Shown: piece by piece, positions 49,667-61,518 of the stretch | Numbering within the stretch: position 1 is the first letter of the stretch | How the letters are laid out: every line of letters begins with the position of its first letter | DNA from: Epinephelus fuscoguttatus | Lineage: Eukaryota; Chordata; Actinopteri; Perciformes; Serranidae | DNA: 64,000 nt | NCBI RefSeq assembly: GCF_011397635.1 | Contig: NC_064757.1 | Coordinates: forward strand, 27,910,339 to 27,974,338 | Direction: 5' to 3' | Notes under the pieces: generated by a model | The model's database searches: none | Seen by the model: only the letters and a program-made list of their open reading frames with translations | Told to the model about the DNA's origin: nothing | Program-made: the position numbers and the translations under genes

Positions 49667-51194
49667 ACATCTATAGACACTGAGACCACTGCACAGTGTA
49701 ATACAAGCCATTAGAAAAGTCCTGCAATAAATACTACCTTTATGAAATTTATATTCAGTTTTAGTGTCACCAGATCTGTTTCACGGAGGTAGTATATATT
49801 TCAAGGCTGTTTTACTGGACTTTGTTACATCATATAAGTTTCTAGTTTTCTAGTTGCTCTGTGTATATTGTGTATACACATGACAATAAGTACCACTCAT
49901 TCTGAAGCTGACTTAAAGTGACCATGATTTAGTGTCGCTGAAAGGTCTGTAATAAAACAAAGACAAACTGGAATGGTTCTACTTCCAGTAATCAACTATA
50001 AATACACTGCATCATGGGATATTGTATAATGTCTAATAAACTGACTATTTTAATGACATCGACATTGACTCCTTACAAGAAAAAAAATCGGAGATAAAAA
50101 TCAGATGTTGACCTCAAGTATTCAGCCACGACCAAATAAACTGTGCAGTAGATTTAAATATCCCTCAGAGCACAACATCAAAGATGAAAAGCATTACTCG
50201 TTGAGGGAGCACATGGAAAAGCATATGTTAAATCCTGTGGGAATATGCAGATAAGCTCAGAGTTTTTAACTCTAAACTGAAGTCTGACATCAGCTCAGGC
50301 CTGAAGATGGTGCCATGAAACTGTGCTTCTATTAAAAACTGTGTTAATGTTTCTTGTTTGTCATGGAGGAGGCGTCTGCTGCTTGTAAATCACAAGCTGA
50401 CAGAATGAATAATGTTACAGTGTATTGATCCACAGTAAGAAGTGCTTTCGCTCGAGGTCAGAGGGCATGTTGGCACCAGAGTTGCTGAGGAAAGTTCAGC
50501 AGGGTTTAGGAAAGTAGCCTAAGCCTAGGGAGGAAGGGGGATATGAAAACATGCTTATTTGCCTGTTTTTAGAATCATTAGTGTCACAGTGAATGTAATT
50601 AGTTTTTAATACTTATAAACTTTTTAAAAACTACCAAATTTAATGCACATATTTGCAAATAGATCTAAATGAAGAGCATACACTATGTCAAACTAAATAA
50701 TTGTCTGCATAACTATAAAACCTGGCCAAAATAATCTCTGTTCACTCCCTCCCAGTCAATATTTCATAAAGACACCTTTGGCAGCGAGTTGTTTTTTACA
50801 GCTGGTCCCTACTACGAAGGATATTCAGTGCCTTGGAAATATTCTTTTATCCTTCCTCTGACTTGTTTGGATCTTCCTTTGTCTCCATATTGTAGTTTTT
50901 CTTTTTTCAAACTGAGTAACTAAGAGTGGGACCTCGCAGATGCAGTAGCATTTTACCTAAATTCAGAACTTCTAAAAGATAACTGGCTGTTCCAGATAAG
51001 ATGTGATTATTTTTGATCGATCTGAGGAGAGTCTTTTTTGTCAGTCAGTACATTAAAGTCTAATCACACACTCTGGCTCAATGTTACAATAAAATAAAAC
51101 TTGGGGATGAATATTTTTCATGTACACAGAATTTAAAGCAGCTGTGATACTTTTTCAGCCTGACAGTAAATCCAAAAGGAGGACATGTTCTTAT
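49667..51194. other. Convergent ndufaf2/smim15 intergenic region
   Basis: The region contains the ndufaf2 3' UTR with AATAAA at 49726-49731 and 50035-50040. Beyond 50045 no gene, RNA or clear repeat is seen. The smim15 transcript, coming from the other side, is predicted to end near 51195. Confidence 0.5.
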
Positions 51195-51614
51195 CAACCA
51201 TGAAAACTTTTATTGATTAGAAAGTAGTATTTGGGATATTTTGGAAAAAGTTCCAGTATGCTCATTACATCGTCAATTCAGCAGAACATGGATGCTAACA
51301 ATGGAATGCAAGGTGTTTCAGCAGCTGCACAATATTATCAGCGGATTTCTGTATAACGTCGTCACACAGATGACCACTGTGCTCTTGCTGACCAAAGTCC
51401 CACCGGGACGAGCCTCCTTCGGGCAGTACTGTCCATCTCAGCACTGTTAGGCCTGTGGGGCCAGTCTCCTACCCCGGACATGAGGCGTAGTGGCCCTGTG
51501 CTGACAGAAGGGCTGGGACAACGAAGGGCACCGTGTCATTATTTGGAATAAGGAGGGCTGTGAGTATGGTGGCTGCTCCTCCCTTTTTTCTATGCCCTCA
51601 TTCTACCCAAAGGC
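51195..51614 (-). other. smim15: Predicted smim15 3' UTR
   Basis: This is minus-strand sequence after the smim15 stop codon. AATAAA on that strand at 51213-51208 is the likely polyadenylation signal. Extent is predicted, not measured. Confidence 0.55.
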
Positions 51615-51839
51615 TCAGTCCTTCTTGGTCCTCTTGGCCTTGGCTATGTTTTCCTGACGTTTCTGCTTTTTCTTCTGTTCCCGGTCACGTGCCTCAATCA
51701 TCTTGGCCAGTTTCCAGGACAGCAGTGCACTGGCAATGAAGAGAGGTGTGAGAGCCAGTATGACAGTGGTGAGGAAACCGTAGGGGTCCTTGGCAGCCCA
51801 CTCCACCACATACTCTGCCCATGCCCGAACGTCAATCAT
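51615..51839 (-). CDS. smim15: Small integral membrane protein 15 (smim15)
   Basis: A single coding exon of 74 aa, the same length as human SMIM15. The protein starts [20 protein letters not shown]. One hydrophobic segment (about residues 20-42, with [19 protein letters not shown]) is followed by a strongly basic, lysine/glutamine-rich tail ([17 protein letters not shown]...KKD), consistent with a single-pass protein. Molecular function is not known. An in-frame ATG four codons upstream would add MLTR; I chose the inner start because it matches the family length and N-terminus. A splice acceptor at 51871-51872 (minus strand) ends a short 5' UTR part of this exon; the first exon is predicted at about 54077-54150. 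Confidence 0.97.
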   Translation of the reverse strand: MIDVRAWAEYVVEWAAKDPYGFLTTVILALTPLFIASALLSWKLAKMIEARDREQKKKQKRQENIAKAKRTKKD

Positions 51840-52319
51840 CCTGGTCAGCAACGGTGAGGCTCAACCAAGCCTGAGAGAGGGTACCAGGAGATAATGCAGT
51901 GAATAGCCAGCACATCGTTATACATAGAAAGAAAAGAATATAAACAGAGAACCTTCAACCAATAATGATATTTGAGAGTGGGCAACTGGGTGTCATGGAT
52001 ACAATCTACTTTCACATACAGTGAGAAACTGTTTACAGACAAAACAATCAGATTAGTTCAGTCTAATCAACAAAACTTTATTGCAAACAATTTTGATAAT
52101 CAACTCAGTATTAAAGTCATTTAATGTTCCTGGTTGAACCTTCTCAAATGTGAGGCTTGGCTTCTCTTTTATCTTGTGTATCACTGTAAAGTCAATATAT
52201 TTGGGTTTTGGACTGCTGGTTGCACAAAACGTACCACATAAGTTACACTGGGTTCACTTTAAATTAGATAGAACCAACAAGATGTGTCAGCTCTGGTAGT
52301 TATCAGCTACGCTCCTCCA

Positions 52320-52690
52320 GGTGGTTGCTTTTTAATGTACCCCGCGTTTTAACAGACCTGGGGAAAACCGCAGTCTCCTACTATGCACCACAGACATGGA
52401 ACAATCTTCAAAACGATTTAAAATTAGAAACACTTATATCCATTGAGGAATTTAAGGGCATCATAAGGAATGTGGTGACAGAGACATGTGCTTCTTTTTT
52501 CTTGAGAGGCCACTATGTTTGAATAGTTGTTGTATTATTGTGGATTTTTGTATTATATGTTGTATTTGTTGCATTTTAAATGTGTTTTCATCGGCTGCTA
52601 CCTAGGCCAGGTCTCTGTTGTAAAAGAGATTTTCAATTTCAATGGGACCTTCCGGTTAAATAAAGGTTGAATAAATGAATAAATAAAAAG
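52320..52690 (+). mobile_element. L2-like LINE 3' end
   Basis: The plus-strand frame holds the conserved RT C-terminal stretch VSYYAPQTWNNLQNDLKLE and LISIEEFKGIIRN. It is followed by a 3' UTR with CTACCTAGGCCAGGTCTCTG and TCAATGGGACCTTCCGG and by a degenerate AATAAATGAATAAATA tail. It is the same family as 6480-6716. It sits antisense in the smim15 intron. Confidence 0.8.
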
Positions 52691-54076
52691 ATCAAGTACT
52701 TTCTAAAACTGATGCATGAAAATAAAATAAGAAAAGGAAGAAAAACACTTTTATTATAAGTATTTTGGAGCTTTGGAGTATTTTGGAGCTTTCTGAACGC
52801 CTAATGGTTACGGCACATACCACATGACCTCAACATTTCACACCCGTCTCTCTTGTTTCCAGTCTTACTCTTCACAGTCTCATGTGATAGAGTCAAAAAT
52901 GGCCACGAAATAAAATAAAATGCACCAAGAGACACTACAAGTATAGCATAAATATATACTTTTTTTACAGTGGTACTATAGTAGTCTATATTGTACTGAC
53001 AAATACATTGATATAATATATGTATATACATCTATGATATATATACATATATGATCTCAATGTTTACAGGGAGCTAGATGTATATTGTCTAATCTACAAT
53101 AATCTCATCAGGATACAGCCTACTCTTTTGAGTAAAACGGTCATTGAGATCAGAGGATGTGCAGTTCTGCTGAGTCAAAGGCAAATTGACTTATTGTATT
53201 ATTTTACAGGAGGTTTTCTGTCATTCATGGGAGTGCTAATATAATATCTGAGATGAATACCAAACAACATGCTCAAATCTTCAAGAGTGTAAAGAAAGCA
53301 AAGCTGCTTTGACTTAAAATCTCTGTTTTTAAGTATATACTTTGATAGGCTACTAAATATGAAACAAGAACTATATATATTTCATTGCAATAGAAGTTGA
53401 TAAGAAATGAATATCTTTTGGGTAACAAGTCCAGTGATTATTGTCACACACAAAATGACAGCTGGCCCTTTATAGGTAACAGTGCCGTTAGCTAACGGTT
53501 GTTAATTGCAATTAACTTACTAAGGTTAACACAAACAGCTTTTAGCATTTTGCAACGTGTTTTCAAACCATAACCCATCGTTAACAAACGGTTAACCGCT
53601 GGCATTGCTGTCATGACAAACCAGTATCTTCTTCTCTTCTCAAGCCATGTATTATAGCTGATGGCTACTTGTTGATCGCCCCGACCTGACAGTCGCTTGT
53701 GAAACTGCTAATGACCACCGGCATCAACTAGCTTTAACCCGAGGCTCGGCTAACATACGTTAGCTGTATCCGGAAACCCGTTACAACTGTGTACTCTAGC
53801 TACAGTCTCACACAACCAGCCTGTTAATAAATTCACCATGTCCGCCACTGAGATTAGATCAGAATATTTAAAACGCGAATGAAAGATTTACATTTCTACA
53901 AACGTTAGCACCGCAAGCTAACCCGCCCATCCTAACGGCCTAACTTTAAACTCAAGAGCACTGACTTTCGGATAAACGGCGAAACAACTTCGGATATGAA
54001 CGTGACAAAACAACAAATCTTTATTTTCATTTCGGTAAGTAGTGGTAAAAAGACAGTACATACAGAATAAACTTAC

Positions 54077-54150
54077 CAATAAGCAGAGATTGTATTTATA
54101 TCCACGATAAGTACCAGCTACTCCCTGTTCCAGGAAGTGTAACCGCTGTG
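54077..54150 (-). other. smim15: Predicted non-coding first exon of smim15
   Basis: On the minus strand a donor GTAAGT (54076-54071) follows sequence with CTGGAACAGGGAGTAGC and CTCTGCTTATTG. The smim15 coding exon needs an upstream 5' exon, and this GC-rich region next to a CCAAT box is the best candidate. The 5' limit is approximate. Confidence 0.5.
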
Positions 54151-54200
54151 GCCCCCACTGCTCGCTCGTGATTGGATATGACGTATCCCTTCAAAGATGG
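54151..54200 (-). promoter_or_regulatory. smim15: Predicted smim15 core promoter
   Basis: GATTGG at 54169-54174 is a CCAAT box read on the gene's strand, and GACGTA at about 54180 resembles a CRE half-site. No TATA box. The call rests on position upstream of the predicted first exon. Confidence 0.4.
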
Positions 54201-56019
54201 GAAATGTAGTCCTTTAACCTGAATCATGAATTATCAAAATGCAGGGCAAAAAACAGTAATTAATGCAATGCTCTGGCTCTAATATTGTTTATTGTATAAT
54301 ATTGCCTACAAATTGTGTAACCCACAAGAGAGAAACGTGTGTGAAAGAGTGAATGAAAGCATCAGTAACATTAATAAATAGGCTATAAGATTTAAAACAT
54401 TCATAACTGTTTGTATTGTTGCTCCTTTTATTCTTTAACAACGGTGTTTTAGGAAGATCTACATGTAGCATAATGTGAGTTGAAAGAACTTTCAGTCGTA
54501 TTCTGAATTACTCTAAAACTTTTGAGATTGTTTTTTTTTTTATTATTTAGGGTGCAGAATTTAAAATGTGAATTCCAGTGAAATAAATCAAATGTCTCTG
54601 TGAGTAAATAAAGGTGTTTGATATATTATGATCAGTTTTGATTATAACAGGAGAGTAGACCTGTGACCAGACAGTTGCTAGCTGAAATCCACAGATTACT
54701 TGTAAAAGTTTGGGTATAGTACTCTCTTGTTTTTCAGGGTTCCCCACAGAAAGACTGTGCATATGTGTGGCATGAAAATGCAGTAAAACAATGTCTGCTG
54801 GACAATTGCTATGGTAAAATATCGGACACTGATTACTAATGCAAAACACCATGTGGTACACTCCTTTACTGGATATAAAATCAGATGACATCTAGCTGTT
54901 GAAACTTCTGGTCATGTGTGGAACTGCTCAGTCTGAGGAATAAAAGAAACGATAAGGCAATAGCTGTGTCAAAAAAAAAAGCAAAGGCTCCACCGGCCCT
55001 CTGGGAAAGATGACTAACATAACAAAGAAGGACCTGCTGGCTTTGTGAACTTCCTGTGGGGAAGTATTGAAACCAAATCAGGTTAGGCCACATCTGCTCT
55101 GTCCATACGGCATGGATCACTTTCAGAGCGGTTCAAAGGCCAGCCTTTTAGACCTACTCACAGAGGAAGGAGAGGGGCAGCTGGGAACACATGCGGAGGA
55201 CAAACACATTGCAAACACGCTTTCTGGTTTGCCAGCATAGTTTTGGCCAAGTTTTATAGACAATTTAAAAACACATCCCCGATCTGGCGGCTTTTTTGTT
55301 ATATCTATATAATTATTGGCTTCTGTTACATGTCTCACCAGGCAGCGAGAACCCCGGGGGGTGGGCAATGCAGCCGCACCCTAAACCCCTGATGACTATT
55401 TTACTCCTACAGAAGTGGGCCCCCTTTTCATGACGCAGCTATGGAACTAGCATTATCAACAGACAGGAAGGAGGGCCATAAAATGACTGCACCACAATTT
55501 ACAGTTATCCAGCTCCACTAGTGGTGTGTGTCATAATGATTACAAGAAAACCCACTGGTCTAGCCAGACCTTAAGGAATTTCCAACATCCTTTGATTTAG
55601 ACTTTTTTCTGTTGCAAGCTGATAGACTCAACTACTGGAGTGAATAAATGGAGCCCCTTTCACATATGCACAGCAAAACTGAAATTATCTAGACATTACC
55701 CAGAGGAGCTGTATGTGAGAACACAAATGTCTGAATCAGTTGGATCGGACATTAAAAGGACTTTATCCTGCCAGCTCCCCAGTGAAAAGTCTGTGTAATA
55801 TCTGATCGAGCCCATGTGTGAACAGAGCAGGTAATTGTCTGGGGATTTCACAGTCAGTACGTTAACATGCACAGTTAAGTCGAGGTATCACTATAGCTGG
55901 GCCATTTAACTGGACTACTGTCCTTGTCCCAGTATACAAGCATAGGAAGGCAATCAATTTATTGACCGAAGCATGTCAGACTCCTTGACAATAGGTGGCG
56001 ATATGTCCCCTTTCATCTT

Positions 56020-56540
56020 GTTAGTACAGGACCTTAGTGGACCAAACAGTCGACAAACAAGTTAGCTATGGTTAGCTAGCGGCAACCATTTTGGACTGCT
56101 CTACAGCTTAGTACATTTCGTCTGTCCAAAAATGCATGGCTCTGGATGTAGATTTCACCATGTTGTTACCGTCTTATACTTCTGTCACCCGTTTAATACT
56201 TTCGACTTTGAGGTCAAAGCTGTGGCGACACTGTGGAGCAAGCTTACAGCACCTAGGCTAGGCTGATGACACATCTATCATTAAGCTCAGGTGAAACTGA
56301 AAAATAACAGACATCTGGGGGTTAGGAAGAAAGTCATTTCCACGAAGACAGCAACGAAAATGTCTAACTCGAGAGATGACGAGATTTGGTAACTTCTGTC
56401 TATAGGGGCCGAAGCCGAAATCATCAGACAAATCAAAGGAATGATGAGAAACTCTGATTTTGAAGACCAAATTACGAACTGGCTAAGTGACTGCAGTGCA
56501 AGTCATGTCTCCTGCGTGCAAGCGCCACCCCTTGCCCAAA
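56020..56540. repeat. Possible dispersed repeat upstream of zswim6
   Basis: Segments such as GACTTTGAGGTCAAAGCTGT and CAGCACCTAGGCTAGGCTGA resemble a teleost interspersed repeat I remember. Ends are undefined and the call is weak. Confidence 0.3.
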
Positions 56541-56768
56541 TCAATCAGAATAGTCAGTCAGTGAGAATGCTTCTTACACATAAAATCTCCTGTTGTGAGT
56601 TCATGTGATAAAACAGTTTAGAAGAGAGCATCATTTTTCTGTTTAAAATTTAAATTTCCCAATCTAAGGTAACTCTGATAACATTAGCCTACCAGGGTTA
56701 TTTATTTATACTTCGATCTTCATGTGTAAAATCTGTGCAGTGCTCCTTTAAAAATTCAATGATCGGTG

Positions 56769-56769
<1 letters not shown>

Positions 56770-56818
<49 letters not shown>
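56770..56818. repeat. (TG)n microsatellite
   Basis: About 24 TG units, 0.7 kb upstream of the zswim6 start codon. Confidence 0.96.
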
Positions 56819-56823
<5 letters not shown>

Positions 56824-57179
56824 GAAAAAGAGAGATCAGCTTGTCTGTAAGAGTGTGCTTGTGCAAAACCGTCCACACAGACTGCAGCATAGTAAACCAA
56901 CGCCAAAACAGCTGACCAAAATGACTGATTAGTGGCTACAGAGGACAAGCATGTCCAGCTCCATATCTTAATGTTCCTCCTCCCACGCCCTCTCTGTCTC
57001 TGACAGCTGAGAGTCCTTTGGACTTAAGCCTTGAAAACAACCATCACGTTGTTATTGAAGAAGCTGGAGCCCGGGGTGGTAGCACAGGCTCCAAAGGAAA
57101 AAAGTCAGTTTTCTTGCCCCCTTTTACCCCTGTGGGAAACTGCGAGACCGCCCCTGGATTAAGTCCCCGCCTTTAAACT

Positions 57180-58131
<952 letters not shown>

Positions 58132-58829
58132 TAGCTGTGTGAGAATAGCCTATTTTCAGATAAGCCCGTAATAGTAGCCCACTTCTCCTTGTTTTTGCCC
58201 ACTGAGCTGCGCGCATTGAATTGCCCAGAGCCATCCCAATTGGAAGCTTAGCACTTTGTTCCTATTTTTATGTCTTTCCAGCTCTCCATGCCCCCACCAA
58301 TGGGTACGCAGACAAAAGCCCCCTATATCTTTTCACCGCTGGCTAAATAGACGATATTTAGAAAGGGTGGGAGGGACGGTGATTTAAAGCCACAGTGCTT
58401 CTATTTTGTTTGCCAAACACCTTTGTGAGGCAGACTGGAGCTTTTCTGCTGTCTTCCCAGCATTCAGTTAAAGCCCAGGGTATGTGCAGCTGGTAAAAGG
58501 GAAAGATGCATGTTTTCTGTCCGCTGCATTATTTGTGGTAAAGCTGGGAGTAAACAGAGGTGCTGTAGGCTCAGCAACCCCCTGCTTGCCTCCCTGCCTG
58601 CCTGGCTGGCTGCCTTTGCCAGAGCCACAATATTTCACTGCAATCGTCAGTGCAATAGACTCAGCTGTCAATCCGACTCCCCACCCTTGGAAACGGTTCA
58701 GGATTCTAATCCCATTACCCTCCCCAGTTCATCTGAATCTTAATGCATTCTGCAAACAAGATTTTATGCATGATCTTCTTCCTCCTCCCACCCTCACCCT
58801 CTCTCTATCTCTCTCCCCTGCTCCCTTTT

Positions 58830-58839
58830 CCTCTCTCTC

Positions 58840-58879
<40 letters not shown>
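58830..58879. repeat. (TC)n tract
   Basis: A nearly pure CT/TC tract with one interruption. It generates Leu-Ser and Arg-Glu open frames on the two strands, which are not genes. Confidence 0.95.
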
Positions 58880-61027
58880 TTCTTGGCTTACTATCCCTCC
58901 AAAGAATCTGTGTGGAGATGGCTTCAGCTCTTGTGGGCTCAGAGAATGTGCAGTGCACAATAGTAGCCATGGAGCAGGCAGACAGGCAGGCAGCTCTCCC
59001 TCCCTCTCTGGCCTGTTTACCAGATTCCCCAGCATTAGACTCATTTATGTGCTCACTCTTTTGGGGCTTTAGGAAGCTAAACACCCAGCACGGGGTAAAA
59101 TAGTGTAAGGCGTCAGAGAGGGAGATGTATGTGTGTGTGACAAAGAGGGGAACGGGGTCATTTTCTTTGGCCATGCATGTGTTTTTATGTGTGTGAAAGA
59201 GAGAGGGAGAAAAGATTATGTGTGTGGGGGGGGGGGTTTTGATAAACACAGAGGGGGATTGTGCATGCATCTGTGTGTGCATGTGTGTCTTCGTCTGTAC
59301 GGGCTGTCAGTCTCATCCTGCATGCTCACAGAGAGTGGAGGATGACAGGCGAGTACACAGCAGGAGGAGGGCATGTTATGCTGATTGCAATTTTCGCCCC
59401 AGAATTTTTTCTTCTTTTTTTTTTTGGGCTGGGGAAAATAAAGCCAAGGAAGAGAAAATGATAAATAAAAGATGCAATCTACTCCAGGGGACAGGCAGCC
59501 ACTGGAGGATGAGGGCTTAAAAGCAGGGCAGCATGGGAGGGGGCTGTCAGCCACATCACACACCACATGTATTGGCCCATCAAACACATACAGTGGGTCT
59601 GGCCTGGAAAAAAAAAGTGCAGGGTGGTTGCGAGGGTGTGTATGTGTGTGCACACAAGCGTGCATGGCTTTGTGTGGCTTCCAGTGTGTGTGTGCTGTCA
59701 GTGGGATGGGATTCAGTGTTGATGATGAAAGACAGTAGAGCAATAGAATAGATGCGGAGGTTATTGTGTATGTGTGTGGGGAGCTAATATACTTGAATGG
59801 ATCTGCTGTCGCTGTATTCCTCTCCTCCCCCTCTCATCTCCTCCACCTCCCTCTCTCCCAAGTGAGCAGCTATAAAACTCTCCATATTTACTCCCCTAAG
59901 GCCAACTACCAGCCCCCAGTCTCCTGTGATTATTTATCTTTTTCTCAAAGACATTAATCACACGCTTTTCTCTTTTTTTCCTCCATCTCTTTCCATACAT
60001 CAGTGCTGCGGAGGGAACGGATAGGGGGATGGCGTTTAAGGGGAAGAGCAATAGATCGGGTGATATCAAGAAAAAGAGGGGAAGCCTAGAGGGAGAAAGT
60101 GGGTGGAAATGCAAAAGAGGAAAGAGGCATTGAAATGGTGATTGCAAGAGAAGGGGATGTCTGAAAGTAAAGAATGAAGCGCAGAGAATGGGAGAGAGTG
60201 AGATGGATGGGTTGTTCTTTCTCCCATGCGAGCTCATCTGTTCCAATGCCAGCCTTCCAGATAAATATTCATATATGAATGCAAGTGTTATCTAGCAGTC
60301 CGCTGCCTCTCCTGTTATAGCCGTGCTATAACTACCCAGCTTTGGTCCTCTTGCACTCTTTCTGCTGTCGAACCAGTGATGAATTTGTCAGCTGCTGAAC
60401 AGGTAGTGGAGCACATACCAAACCCTCAACCTGTGTGAAAGGGCTCTGTGTGTAATAATACATTAAAAACTGCAAATGAATGTAATGAAATATGCATGTT
60501 GCTTCGGAGAACAGTCCCATAACAACCGCTGTCTGTCATGAAAATTACAGTGGGACGAGCTGATCACAGAAATATCAGTAAATCTCCGCCATGTGCCAAG
60601 TTTAGAATTTCTTCTGCTTGTCAATCAGACCGTGCCTTAACGGACCGCCACTTACCGGTATAGACAAACTTCCAGAGCTGCTTGCTCTGATCACAGCATC
60701 TGTTCTCCGGCCCCCTTGTGTAATTTAGACTCGGCAGCTCATCATGCTGAAAGGAAGGCTAGTATTATGGTGCCCCGTCCTCTAATTATAGAATTCTAAT
60801 CCTATGGCTCTAACATGGCATGACAAAGCATGTTTGCACTTCATTACCCTCCTTCCTGTTTTAGTCCTCCAGCCTGGGTCAAGTTCATCCCCTCTCCTCT
60901 CATTCATATATGACATGCCCTGTCTTGCTCCTCCCCCCTTTGACCCCGTGTTCCCTGCATTTCTAGCTCCCACCCCCTCTGTCTGCCTTCAGGGCTTTGT
61001 GCCAGGAGGTAAATAAACCATAACCCC

Positions 61028-61052
61028 CACCACCACCACCACCACCACCACC
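61028..61052. repeat. (CCA)n trinucleotide repeat
   Basis: Eight CAC/CCA units in zswim6 intron 1, visible directly. Confidence 0.93.
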
Positions 61053-61462
61053 TCACTCTTACTATCCTCTTACCGTAAGCCCCATGTCCCTATGGAGTGA
61101 CATACTGATGCCTGGCATATGTCGCTCTCTGCAATGTCATTAGCGCAGGCTACATGCTACAGCCTATTTATCCAGCTCCCCTTGTTAAGCTAATTTTTCA
61201 CATGAAGCTACATGTCATTTTATCATGCTGCTGCCCCAAATCTGAGTGATGAGGTTGTTGAGGCTGCTTTAAATTCAGCTAGAATGAAAGCAGATATGCA
61301 TATCCTGTAGCCTATTTTGGTGTATTTTCCATGGTGGTGTTGTTGGACTAGATAGCCTATAATATTTTGCCTTTCCCCTGCTTAAAATATCACTGAATGT
61401 CCATGGCAGTCATGCCTGTTTGAGTGTGAATGTCATCCTCCTCTGCTCCACCTATTTCAGAG

Positions 61463-61464
<2 letters not shown>

Positions 61465-61515
<51 letters not shown>
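61465..61515. repeat. (TG)n microsatellite
   Basis: About 25 TG units in zswim6 intron 1. Confidence 0.96.

Positions 61516-61518
<3 letters not shown>

Noticed and set aside
58794-59743. Frames of 100-175 codons in zswim6 intron 1
   Set aside because: Driven by TC and TG simple repeats; no conserved motif.
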